Shown here piece by piece: positions 21,865 through 33,514 of a DNA stretch of 64,000 nt; the first letter of the stretch is position 1; each line of letters begins with the position of its first letter. The stretch covers positions 1,450,001-1,514,000 of the forward strand of contig CM066727.1 of the NCBI GenBank assembly GCA_033961575.1, written 5' to 3'. Source of the stretch: Aselliscus stoliczkanus (taxonomy: Eukaryota > Chordata > Mammalia > Chiroptera > Hipposideridae). The notes beneath the pieces were generated by a model. The model worked only from the letters and a program-made list of their open reading frames with translations. It was not told the origin of the DNA and ran no database searches. The translations under genes were made by a program, and so were the position numbers.

Positions 21865-22506
21865 TAAGCCTAATCTTTTCAGTGAGATTCTAAACACGTC
21901 TTTAAACTATCTGTAATTTTACTCAGTGTTTAAAAACAACAAACCCACCACGTCATGCTGACCTGGGCTGGAGTCAGCCTGGCCGCTGGCACAGGGACAG
22001 CGGTGACCAGCTGAATGAGCCAGCCCTCTGTGTATCACATTCCATGGGAGAGTCGGTGGTCATACGAGTAATTAGGCATGGCTTCTTTCCGGCTATGTAA
22101 CACTTTCCTGTGCACACATTCCAAGCTGCAAACGTTGTATGTGCTGTGCAGCAGGAGGCCGCGACAGTGCTCCAGCCTGAGCCTCACGGACAAGGAAAGG
22201 GGCGCGTAGTCTCACCGCAGGATGCCCGAAGAGCCGCGTAGAAGCCGTGATGCAGGGGGCACGCCCACCCTCTCTAAGTTTAATGAGGATTTATTTGCCT
22301 TCAGATTTTTAAAATTCCCAGACCACTATTTTCTTTTACACTTGTAATAAGTAATATCAAATGTAATTATTCTAAGCAGTTTTTGAGATGGCATCCACAT
22401 GCAACCTGTTTTATTAAATGCACGAACATTTTTGGAATGAGTCTTCTAGAATGGCACATGGTTAGAAATCAGATTTTCAATACTTGCTTGATTCAAAATT
22501 CCAGTA
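21860..22506. other. unassigned intergenic sequence between two (TG)n tracts
   Basis: A GC-richer patch at about 22140-22270 contains several CpGs but no gene could be supported. Otherwise nothing recognised. Confidence 0.4.
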
Positions 22507-22507
22507 T

Positions 22508-22554
<47 letters not shown>
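22507..22554 (+). repeat. (GT)n microsatellite
   Basis: About 24 uninterrupted GT dinucleotides. Confidence 0.98.
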
Positions 22555-22556
<2 letters not shown>

Positions 22557-23035
22557 GCAGGATGAAATCCTCAACTGTCTGGTGAAAAAAAAGATCTATG
22601 TGTTTATCATTTATTCTGCTGAACAATGAAAAATGGAGAATGAAGGTGTCAGTAGAAATCGAAAGCTTTTTAAGGAGCGTCAGGCGGATTTATCTGCCCC
22701 CTGAGTCTGTGGGTAGCATTCCTCTGCCTGCGAACCATTCATGGGTGTTAAGTTAAAAGAAAAACATTAGTAGTCATTTGGTATAAATCATCTTTATGCA
22801 ATAGTAAGAAAATAGCAAGTTAAATAGTATAATCTAAATATGATTTAGATTCATTGGGACAATAGTTAAAGAATCAACAGAGCCATTTGATCTGTAGTTG
22901 TTGAATGCAATTTGGTTTAGAGGAAAGATATAAAACCCCAAACTTAGAGTAACCTAAAATTTAGACAGCCATCGAGCAGGTTGGCTCAGGAAGGCCAAAC
23001 AGAAAGTGACGCTGGAATCTTTAGACTGACAGTGT

Positions 23036-23350
23036 CTGGGCTCAGGCTGCGAGAACAGGACACCGTTGACAGAGGGGCTTAAACAGCAGCCGTTTCTTTA
23101 TCCAGGTCGGCGGACAGAAGTCTGAGCTGGAGGCACCAGCATGGCTCTGGGCAAAGCTCCTGGTTGGCGGGGGGCTGTCTTCTTGTGGTGGAGAGAAAGC
23201 ACTGAGCTCTCCGGCCTCTAACCCATCTGTCAGCCCCACCCTCAGGGTCTCATTACTGCCCCAGGCCCTGGCCCCTGACACCATCACACTAGTGGGCAGG
23301 TTTCACGTGAATTTGGGGGACACAAACATTCAGTCCGTTTCAGACAGTGA
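23036..23350 (-). mobile_element. MLT1/MST-type MaLR LTR fragment (antisense)
   Basis: Reads as the reverse of the LTR order seen at 15228-15580. 'gaacaggacaccgttgacag' and 'agtctgagctggaggcacca' come first, then 'tcagccccaccctcagggtc', 'gacaccatcacact' and finally GGGGGACACAAACATTCAGT, a hallmark of the 5' end of these LTRs. It is diverged and partial. Its LTR-start end is caught in the 75-bp tandem duplication at 23286-23435. Confidence 0.72.
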
Positions 23351-23435
23351 GAGCAAGATAACACTGGTGGGCAGGTTTCACGTGAATTTGGGGGACACAA
23401 ACATTCAGTCCGTTTCAGACAGTGAGAGCAAGGTA
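23286..23435 (+). repeat. 75-bp tandem duplication, two copies
   Basis: Copies 23286-23360 and 23361-23435 are almost identical from ACACTAGTGGGCAGG / ACACTGGTGGGCAGG through TTTCACGTGAATTTGGGGGA and CAGTCCGTTTCAGACAGTGA to GAGCAAG. The unit joins the end of the LTR to adjacent sequence. Because 75 is a multiple of three, an open frame of 89 codons crosses both copies. I do not read it as a gene. Confidence 0.95.
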
Positions 23436-24834
23436 TCTAGGTTTTATGCTGGCAAGCATTTCCACAAACTAAAACCCGAAATAGGAAGAAAATTAGCATT
23501 TGTAACATCTTTTTGCCTGAAAATCTATTCTGTAGTCTTTGAAAACTGTTTTTCAATGTAAATGGTGTTTAATAACTGTCTTTCTACTCAGACATTGGAT
23601 AATGGGTTAGTCCATAGATGGATAGATTTTATATAACCTATAGAATGATTCTTATACTATTTTATTAATAGATGTAATAGAGATCATTGGAACCATATAG
23701 CCAATGTAAAAGGAATAAGAATGACACGGGTGTGGGTATCCCAATAGAATAAGAAGAAAGAATCATCAGTTCTCTGAGTGTGAACACAGATGTCGGTTTG
23801 CTATGTGAAAATTAGGGTGGTGCACTTGTGTCTGTCTCTATGTTTGTATGTGTATTTTTGAGAGAGAGAGAGAGACAGACAGACAAACAGACAGACACAG
23901 AGGTGAAGAGAGAGAAAACAAGCAAATCTATGATTCGTAGTGCCCTAAAATCTTAGTGCTGCTTATCTGTGAGTACAAAGTCCATTGGTAGAAAGTCATT
24001 CCAGACTCATGCTAATAGCCAGCCCTGGGAAGCCAAATACTAATATTTAAATATAAATAACAAGGCAGTTAAAGTATTAAAGCTTTCCAAAAAACTAGAG
24101 ACGAAGAGCATTTATAGAAATGAAAAGCAAGAACAATGAAAAGCAAGGCTTTAAAACCACTAAGAGAAACGGTGATGCAACATATTCATAAATGTCAAAC
24201 TTTCAAAACATTGCATGGTTTTGGATAATGGGAAAGAAATTGACTGTCATTTTCTTGAAAGTAGAAAGAGAAGATCATGTGCAATTTTATTTATCATATT
24301 TCCCAGAAGCCAGCATGTTGCTTGGATCAGGTTTCTCCCCAAAATATATTGAAATGAATAAACACATCTACCATTATTGCTGTAATAGTTACACATTTTC
24401 CCTCTTTTGAATTTTTCACTATAGAATTACCTCCTTACAGCAGCTCTTAGCAAACTATCGTGTTTCTGCTGAGAAGGAGGTCCTCTTGCAGGGGCTACAA
24501 ATGGACCCTGGTACGCAGAACCGTCCTGACACATTTCCCCTCATCATTGAATTCCATCTTCACCCAGGAGACAAAGGGAATGGCTGTCCCTAGACCTGGC
24601 AATTGTAATAATCCATCCCACGAGCACATTGTGCTTGCTGCGTTGAGAATACGCCCTAAGCAGGGCTGTACCTCTGAAATGAACATGCAGACAGTGGGGA
24701 GAAGATCACATTTCCTGTGACACCACTAAGCAGAAGGACAGAAGTCTGTATCCATATAGTACTCACAGTGTGGAAACCAATCTTAATTAGGAGAGAATCA
24801 GCTAAACACTCACAAATAAGGAGAAATTAGATAT
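23436..24834. other. unassigned intergenic sequence
   Basis: Contains a short (GA)n/(GACA)n tract at about 23857-23900. Otherwise AT-rich sequence with no recognised gene or repeat. Confidence 0.45.
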
Positions 24835-24894
24835 GGAGAGAGAAAGAGAGAGAAAGGGAGAGAGAGGGGGAGAGAGAGGGAGAGGGAGGGAGAG

Positions 24895-24961
<67 letters not shown>
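24835..24961 (+). repeat. (GA)n microsatellite
   Basis: An imperfect purine tract (GAAAGAGAGA, GAGAGGGGGAG) followed by a pure run of about 30 GA dinucleotides at 24900-24961. The overlapping open frames of alternating R/E or S/L codons are low-complexity artefacts. Confidence 0.98.
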
Positions 24962-24964
<3 letters not shown>

Positions 24965-26199
24965 CTAAGATCATTAGGCAGCTTTCTTGATCAACAAACA
25001 AGGTCTGCACCCAGAATCACTGCATACACCCCGGTTATATAAACCAGAAAGCTCCATTTTTGCTCTCTCTTCTTTGAGCTGCATTTCTCTCATTTGCCAT
25101 CTCAAGGGTCCTACCTGCTGGGAGACAATTCCCCAGGGGTTTCTTACACTCTGCACCATGAAACATGAGACACTGACATCTCTTGTTTCTGGATTATCAT
25201 TTCAAGGATGTTGTTTAGTGAAGAGTTTAGAAGATATAGTATCTAACTCCAGAGCACAGAACAGGCATGCTTAATGTTTAATATAACAAAGACAGTGTCT
25301 GCCTCAGGAGCAAAAGGCTGGCATGCCCACTGCCCATTATAGAAGATGCAGGTTCCCTCAGGTTTCGGTTCCTCTCCTTCGGTTCCTCTCCCACTGCGTG
25401 TGTAGATGCCCTTGGGTCAGCTTTGTCTTCCTGTGGGAGTTGAGGCTTGGGAAGACCACACAAAAATACTGACACCTGCCAAGTTCTGTTGCTCTGAACA
25501 ATACAGGGTTGTTTGTCCCTGACGCCAAAGGTTTGTATCTTCTACCAGTGTCCATGAAACCGTGGCAAGAAAACTTGTCTGGCCGACTTCAAAGTTAGGA
25601 AAAAGTGCAGACTGGTCACAATTCTTGACACTGATATATTCTCCTAGGCGGCAAGTAGGATCTTAATACAAAGAGGAAAGGATCAGATGCAATTTGAAAG
25701 AGTGAAATGAATATTTATGTAATTCTAAATTGGAAAGAAGATTATGATTTCTAACATAAATGATAAATATATCATTAGCTGCTGAAAAAAGATTTAAAAA
25801 TAGTGGCACCTAGGTTTATGAGAAAAGATATAATGATACTTAATTTTCAGGCTGGGACATGAGATATTTAAAACTTAGCAAAAGGATACAAGTTAAAAAA
25901 TTTTTGATGTAGGGACTTGGATCTTGCAGAAATGCAATTTGGAAGTGATAAATCGGTTAGTGATCAGAATTTCATATTCCTTGAGCAATATTAAATGTCT
26001 AAATTTGATTAAAATGTGTTTGAATCAGTCAATTTATGTCACCCAGTTTAATCACTTATTTAGCAAACATTAATTACACTCAGCCACTGCATGCAGTGCT
26101 ATTCTAGGCAGTAAGGAGATCAACAAAATGATAGACAGCCTCTTCCCAGTAGTGTGGTGACAGATGTTTAATAACTGGCTCCCAGGGAAAATACGTGTG
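24962..26199. other. unassigned intergenic sequence before the minisatellite
   Basis: No gene recognised. 26050-26170 ('gcaaacattaattacactca', 'gcagtgctattctaggcagt') loosely resembles an old dispersed mammalian repeat. Confidence 0.4.
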
Positions 26200-29100
26200 A
26201 TAGATACACATACATATACAGGGTGGGGGAGGGAAAGGAGATACACATACATATACAGGGCTGGGGGGAGGGAAAGGAGATACACATACATATACAGGGT
26301 GGGGGAGGGAAAGGAGACACACATACATATACAGGGTGGGGGAGGAAAGGAGACACACATACATATACAGGGTGGGGAGGGAAAGGAGACACACATACAT
26401 ATACAGGGTGGAGGAGGGAAAGGAGACACACATACATATACAGGGTGGGGGAGGGAAAGGAGACACACATACATATACAGGGTGGGGGAGGGAAAGGAGA
26501 CACACATACATATACAGGGTGCGGGGGGAAAGGAGACACACATACATATACAGGGTGGGGGAGGGAAAGGAGACACACATACATATACAGGGTGGGGGAG
26601 GGTCAGGAGACACACATACCTCTACAGGGGGGGGGAGGGAAACGAGACACAAATAAATATACCGGGGGGGGGTGGGAAAGGAGACACACATACATATACA
26701 GGGTGGGGGAGGGAAAGGAGACACACATACATATACAGGGTGGGGGAGGGAAAGGAGACACACAAACATATACCGGGGGGGGGAGGGAAAGGAGACACAC
26801 ATACATATACAGGGTGGAGGAGGGAAAGGAGACACACATACATATACAGGGTGGGGGAGGAAAGGAGACACACATACATATACAGGGTGGGGGAGGAAAG
26901 GAGACACACATACATATACAGGGTGGGGGAGGAAAGGAGACACACATACATATACAGGGTGGGGGAGGGAAAGGAGACACATACATATACAGGGTGGGGG
27001 AGGGAAAGGAGACACATAAATATACTGGGTGGGGGAGGGAAAGGAGACACACATACATATACAGGGTGGGGGAGGGAAAGGAGACACACATACATATACA
27101 GGGTGGGGAGGAAAGGAGACACACATACATATACAGGGTGGGGGAGGGAGAGGAGACACACATACATATACAGGGTGGGGGAGGGAAAGGAGACACACAT
27201 ACATATACAGGGTGGGGAGGGAAAGGAGACACACATACATATACAGGATGGGGGAGGGAAAGGAGACACACATACATATACAGGGTGGGGAGGGAAAGGA
27301 GACACACGTACATATACAGGGTGGGGGAGGGAAAGGAGACACACATACATATACAGGGTGGGGGAGGGAAAGGAGACACATACATATACAGGGTGGGGAG
27401 GGAAAGGAGACACACATACATATACAGGGTGGGGGGGAAAGGAGACACACATACATATACAGGGTGGGGGAGGAAAGGAGACACACATACATATACAGGG
27501 TGGGGGAGGAAAGGAGACACACTTACATATACAGGGTGGGGGAGGGAAAGGAGACACACATACATATACAGGGTGGGGAGGGAAAGGAGACACACAAACA
27601 TATACAGGATGGGGGAGGGAAAGGAGACAAACATACATATACAGGGTGGGGAGGGAAAGGAGACACATACATATACAGGGTGGGGGAGGGAAAGGAGACA
27701 CACATACATATACAGGGTGGGGAGGGAAAGGAGACACACATACATATACAGGGTGGGGGAGGAAAGGAGACACACATACATATACAGGGTGGGGGAGGAA
27801 AGGAGACACACATACATATACAGGGTGGGGGAGGGAAAGGAGACACACATACATATACAGGGTGGGGGAGGGAAAGGAGACACACATACATATACAGGGT
27901 GGGGGAGGGAAAGGAGACACACATACATATACAGGGTGGGGGAGGGAAAGGAGACACACCTACATATACAGGGTGGGGGAGGGAAAGGAGACACACATAC
28001 ATATACAGGGTGGGGGGGAAAGGAGACACACATACATATACAGGGTGGGGGAGGGATAGGAGACACACATACATATACAGGGTGGGGAGGGAAAGGAGAC
28101 ACACATACATATACAGGGTGGGGGAGGGAAAGGAGACACACATACATATACAGGGTGGGGAGGGAAACGATAAACACATACATATACAGGGTGGGGAGGA
28201 AAGGAGACACACATACATATACAGGGTGGGGGAGGAAAGGAGACACACATACATATACAGGGTGGGGGAGGAAAGGAGACACACATACATATACAGGGTG
28301 GGGAGGAAAGGAGACACACATACATATACAGGGTGGGGAGGGGAAGGAGACACACCTACATTAACACGGGGGGGAGGGAAAGGAGACACACATACATATA
28401 CAGGGTGGGGGAGGGAAAGGAGACACACAAACATATACGGGGTGGGGAGGGAAAGGAGACACACATACATATACAGGGTGGGGAGGGAAAGGAGACACCC
28501 ATACATATACAGGGTGGGGAGGGAAAGGAGACACACATACATCTACAGGGTGGGGAGGGAAAGGAGACACACATACATATACAGGGTGGGGGAGGGAAAG
28601 GAGACACACATACATATACAGGGTGGGGGAGGGAAAGGAGACACACATACATATACAGGGCTGGGGGGAGGGAAAGGAGATACACATACATATACAGGGT
28701 GGGGGAGGGAGAGGAGACACACATACATATACAGGGTGGGGAGGGAAAGGAGACACACATACATATACAGGGTGGGGGAGGGAAAGGAGACACACATACA
28801 TATACAGGGTGGGGGAGGGAAAGGAGACACACATACATATCCAGGGTGGGGGAGGGAAAGGAGACACACATACATATACAGGGTGGGGGAGGAAAGGAGA
28901 CACACATACATATACAGGGTGGGGGAGTGAAAGGCGACACAAATACATATACAGGGTGGGGGAGGGAAAGGAGACACACAGACATATACAGGGTGGGGGA
29001 GGGAAAGGAGACACACATACAGATACAGGGTGGGGGAGGGAAAGGAGACACACATACATATACAGGGTGGGGGAGGGAGAGGAGACACACATACATATAC

Positions 29101-29240
29101 AGGGTGGGGAGGGAAAGGAGACACACATACATATACAGGGTGGGGGAGGGAAAGGAGACACACATACATATACAGGGTGGGGGAGGGAAAGGAGACACAC
29201 ATACATATACAGGGTGGGGGAGAGAAAGGAGAGGGAGAGC
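26200..29240 (+). repeat. 3-kb minisatellite of a 37-bp G/A-rich unit (about 80 copies)
   Basis: The unit is GGGTGGGGGAGGGAAAGGAG followed by ACACACATACATATACA, 37 bp. Frequent shorter versions carry GGGTGGGGAGGG or GGGGAGGAAAGG, and some lack one ACAC step. The plus strand is purine-rich with three G-runs per unit. No unit contains a stop codon in any frame on either strand. Open frames therefore run for up to about 700 codons in several frames at once (THTYTGWGRERR and its antisense CVSPFPPPPCICM). This is a compositional artefact with no start context, domain or codon bias. Array length is about 3.04 kb, and the copy count is estimated as length over unit size. Confidence 0.98.
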
Positions 29241-32200
29241 GAATGGTTTCGCTCATTTTTGCCAAAATCTCACATCCAAGGTCAACCTGGTTGCAGTTGA
29301 CAGAGGAGTGTAGTTTTGACACAAATAGTGACTAATATGTTTTCTTCTGTTAAAGAATAAGATAAAATTGAAACAATGACGACTTATGTCAGAACTTTCT
29401 CAATGACATAGCAACGTTTCTTGGTTGTATCGAATACTAATCTTTGAACACTGGGAGAACATTCCCACGGTTGCTTGTGTTTTTCACTATGTAACATCCA
29501 GACATGGTGCATTAATCTCCATCATTGACATTTTCCCAGTTCTGGTCAAATACCAAGATAAATAAAGCCCTGAATGTAGTGTTTGCTGGTTCCTGTGACA
29601 CTAATAGTCTCACTGTGACCACCTTCCAGCTATGAGTGTGACAGTGATCACAGAGAGTGAGCTGGTGCCACGGCACACCACTGGGCCATTGTCCTACGGT
29701 CGCCATCAGGGGTCTCTGGAAATAATTAGGAAGAGGTGCATTCTGGGCATTTATTACTCTTGTTTTAATTTCCCATTTATATGACATACCTTTTAATTGC
29801 CACAATGCTGAACGACTGGCCCTTGGGATTCCTGGTAATTCACCCATCAGCCAGCTGGTCTGCGCCGGTTTCGCATGCCACCGTCCCCACCCTCGGGAGC
29901 TTCAATTCTCCTGGGACCAGAGAAGAACAGGCAATAATCAGATGGATTCCTTACTTATAAAACGTAAGTTTTGTATTTTTAGATATGATACAAAAGAGAG
30001 AAATGGCACAGGGATGGCAGGGTCTCCACTGCATGTGGGGACCAGGGACAACCTACCTGATGAGAGGGTATTTAAGTCAATTTCTGAAGAAAGAGGGGTG
30101 TTAGGCTGTAAAAGAAGCTGGGAAAATGTTCCCACAGAGAGGGAATAAAAAGCGAAAAACTACCAAATATGTTTGGGAAATTTGAGGAGTCAAAATGAAG
30201 TCAGCCCGTGTGGCTCAGACGCGTGAGCTAGGCGGGAGCAGTGCGGGAGGGGGCAGGTGTGAGAGAAAGGTGGGGGGCCTCGGGGGAAAAGGAACGAAGT
30301 GCCAACTACTCGCGCTTCCAGCTTTCTAAACGCTGTTCTCATTCCGTTCACAGGGCGTAGCTCACCCACTGACCCCAGTAATCTCACGAGACTGTGCTAT
30401 GGTCAGCTGGGATATACAAACGGGAACTTTGAAGACCGGTGATTTCAGCCACTTTCCATCAAAGACCACAGCTGGGAGGACGCGGTCTTCAAAGCTGGTG
30501 GTGCCCCAAAGCCTGTCCGCTTTGCCGCATCAGGAGGGGGCGATGGTTCTAGGTGCAGCGAGGGGCTGTGGCAGCGACCTGAGGAGAGCAACGTCCTGAC
30601 GCATGTTCGTAGGGGATGACCGTGAGTGGCCAGCAGCCTGGCGGAGTGGAAGGAGATGAACAGGTCAGAGGAACCACGATGCAGCCTTGGCACGTTGGTG
30701 CTTTCGACCAGGTGCGGTGCCGACAAAGGCAAAATCATCTAAGCTATAATAACCCTGAACTTGAAAGATTAGAGTGGAGGGAGAGTTAAAGGAAAACTAC
30801 TGGATAGTTACTTTGGGCTAATGGCTATAAAAACAAAATACATCGTGTCCCAAACACCCAGGGGTTACACTCAATGGATACTTCTTCCATTTTCATTTTC
30901 TAACGCAAAGCCTCACGTAAGAGCCTGGGTCACACGCCGGAAACCCAACCGCAGAGGCGGCCCGGGGACTGAGTCCTTGGAAACAGGACCTGGGACCAGA
31001 AAGTGGCTCCAAACATATGAGGACTGCCCAGTAAGACACGTACCTGGAACTAGCAAACTTAAGAACAATGTGTGTGTGTCTGGAGGACACAAGAAAAAGC
31101 TCTGGAAAAAGTCAGAAACGGGCAAAAGAGCTTTGTGTTTTGAGGCCACTTTGGCTCAAGGCAGGGTGGACAGAGATGTCCTTAGAGATGTGGATGGAGG
31201 CTGAATACGGGGCCTTCGCTGTCATGACAATACTGTCATTCACGGCAGTCCTGAAGGTGATGAGGGCCATCATCAATGTTACGTGAAGAGGGAGACGGCT
31301 GGGCTTTCATTTTCACACAAAACATGTGTGAGAGGGGTTAAGGGTTAGGAGCCCTTTCACGGGGAGATGCTACATCCAGGAAGCGAGTCCTTGCCTGGCT
31401 CTTACTGAGGCAGTGGCCTGGGGACAGATGAGGGTGAAGAAGTCATGTGGACGGCAGCCTTCATGAGGACGGAGGGACATGGGCTGTGACAGATGGGCGA
31501 GGCTGGGAATGCAGGCACGTGTTTTGTTTGGGAGACTGCGAGAGTAGTCAGTGAACAAAAATAGGGTCAAAGGAGGACCAGTTGTGGGAAGATGACAGGC
31601 TGTACTTGGGGTATTTGGGTACCCAGGTGGAGCGGCTCGTGGGAAATCTCATGGTTGGAAATACAGATTCCACAGCCTGGTGCTCATGGAGGTCATGGGA
31701 GGGGATGAAGACATTCTCATAGTTGTAAGATTTAGCAAATGAAAATACCAGCCATCCAGCTAAATGACGAGTGCAGATAAATGAATACATTTCTTAGCAT
31801 CTGCATGTCCCATGAAATAGCTGTAAAATACCTATGCTAGAAATGTATTTGGCATTTATCTGAATATCCCATTTAACAGGGCATCCTTTATTTAACCTGG
31901 CAGCCCTGTTAGGTGAGGAGAAGAGTATCAAAAAGACCCCACAAGGAGCGGGATGGAAAAGAGGGAAGCGATGTGGGGAAGAGAGGAAGGAAAAAGGAAA
32001 GTGCTGGAAAGAAATGGGGTGAGAAAAACAGAGTCACTGCATGGGTTCTAGGAGGAGAGCCACATCAAAAATGAGGAGGTATCAATGAAGGGCGCTGAGG
32101 CCGGAGACGAGAGAGTGACAGAGATCACGGTGTCACGGAAATTCAGCCTGGAGACAGTCCTGAAAGATGGTCCGGGCAACAGCTGAGATCAAATCAGAAA

Positions 32201-33491
32201 AAGACCGACAGGTGATTGAAGACTCGGAGAGGCGGGAACCTGTTGTCACCTGCTGTAGAGAGCTAGTGTGGGCGGATGTGATGGGTTGGGGACTGAATCT
32301 AAGATCAGCGCGCAATTTCATGAGCTCCTGGCTGACCTTTCAAGGAGCAGCTATGCAGGCAGGGGCACGCAGGTCAAGGTCAAGGTGAGACTGGCAGAAA
32401 GTGGGAGATGTTTTGTTGTTCCCTTGGATTTGGGAGGAAGCCAGCTGAGGTCCAGATGAGGAGAGTAGAGTTGGCAGGGTGTTTGGAAGGAAGAACTTAG
32501 CACACTTGTAAGTCACCGTGAGACTACCGATTCATGCTGTGTCCTCGCTGGGGGGCATATGGATGTTCCGTAAAAATACACTTTGAAATAAAAGAGTTCA
32601 ATCATTCATTTGGAAGAAAAAAGTCTAAATTAAATGTGTAAGGCAACCTATAGAGACTTTCTTTTTTTGGTGTGGCTGAAATTCCCAGTGAATTTCTCTT
32701 TTAAAAAAATTCAATATAAGAAATTGTGAATAATAAGTCATTCAAAGCAAGCCTGAACCAAATTAACCTTGTTCCCAGCCTTAGTCTCTCTACAGAGATG
32801 TTAACTTTTTCAGTCTTTTTTTATTGAAATAATGGGAACCTTCAAGTAGATAAGATCTTTTAGAAAAACTCATTGAAAAGTGAATTTATAACAATGCAAA
32901 CGCTTGGAAGTTTTACATGTGAAGAGGTTCCTTATTTCTGGTGTGCAGGTTTAAAAGATGAATCATCTTAAAAGGTTAAACCCAGAAACAGCAGTGGTTT
33001 TAATCTGCAAACTAGATCAGTAAATTGACTGTCTCCTCTGAGCTTTGTCCTCCTACAGAATTTGTGTTAAGAAATGGAGCATGAGATTCTGCCCTGCTTC
33101 AGGGACTAAAACATCCAAAAGGAATGGCAGATAAATGGCTTCAAAGAAACCGTTGGCCTTACCAGTTCCAGGAGCAATGCCCCTCTAGTAGCCACAGCTG
33201 CTGGTGTAGGAGGCACTGCATTGGGGGTGCTCCTGCCCCGGACACCCCGGGGCTCATTCCTGCACTGAGCCTGCGTTTCCACGGTCACTGCAGGGACTTC
33301 ACCATCCTGGTGGGGAAGGCTGGGTGTCGCTCATTCCACAGACAGGACAGGCAGAGCTAAACGGTTTGGGATAGGTTGACCTCACCTTTGCGTCTTTCTG
33401 TGTGCCGCACGCCTGCATTCGGACTTTGCAAATTATGTTTTCTTCCTACTATTGAGTTTGCTTTTGTAGTAAATGGGGGTATAATGTCTGT
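29241..33491. other. unassigned sequence between the two large arrays, left part
   Basis: No gene recognised. The open frames at 29512-29847, 30399-30738 and 30821-31204 have no known domain and overlap oppositely oriented frames. 31250-32540 loosely resembles an ancient dispersed repeat ('gtacccaggtggagcggctc', 'acggtgtcacggaaattcag') but I cannot name a family or draw ends. Confidence 0.4.
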
Positions 33492-33514
33492 ATTTTTTTT
33501 TTTTTTTTTTTTTT
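33492..33514 (+). repeat. poly(T) tract
   Basis: An uninterrupted T run of about 23. No SINE head or other element could be recognised next to it. Confidence 0.95.

Noticed and set aside
26164..29313. Very long open frames (up to about 700 codons) on both strands
   Set aside because: They coincide with the 37-bp array, occur in several overlapping frames, and follow from the unit lacking stop codons. No start context, domain or codon bias.
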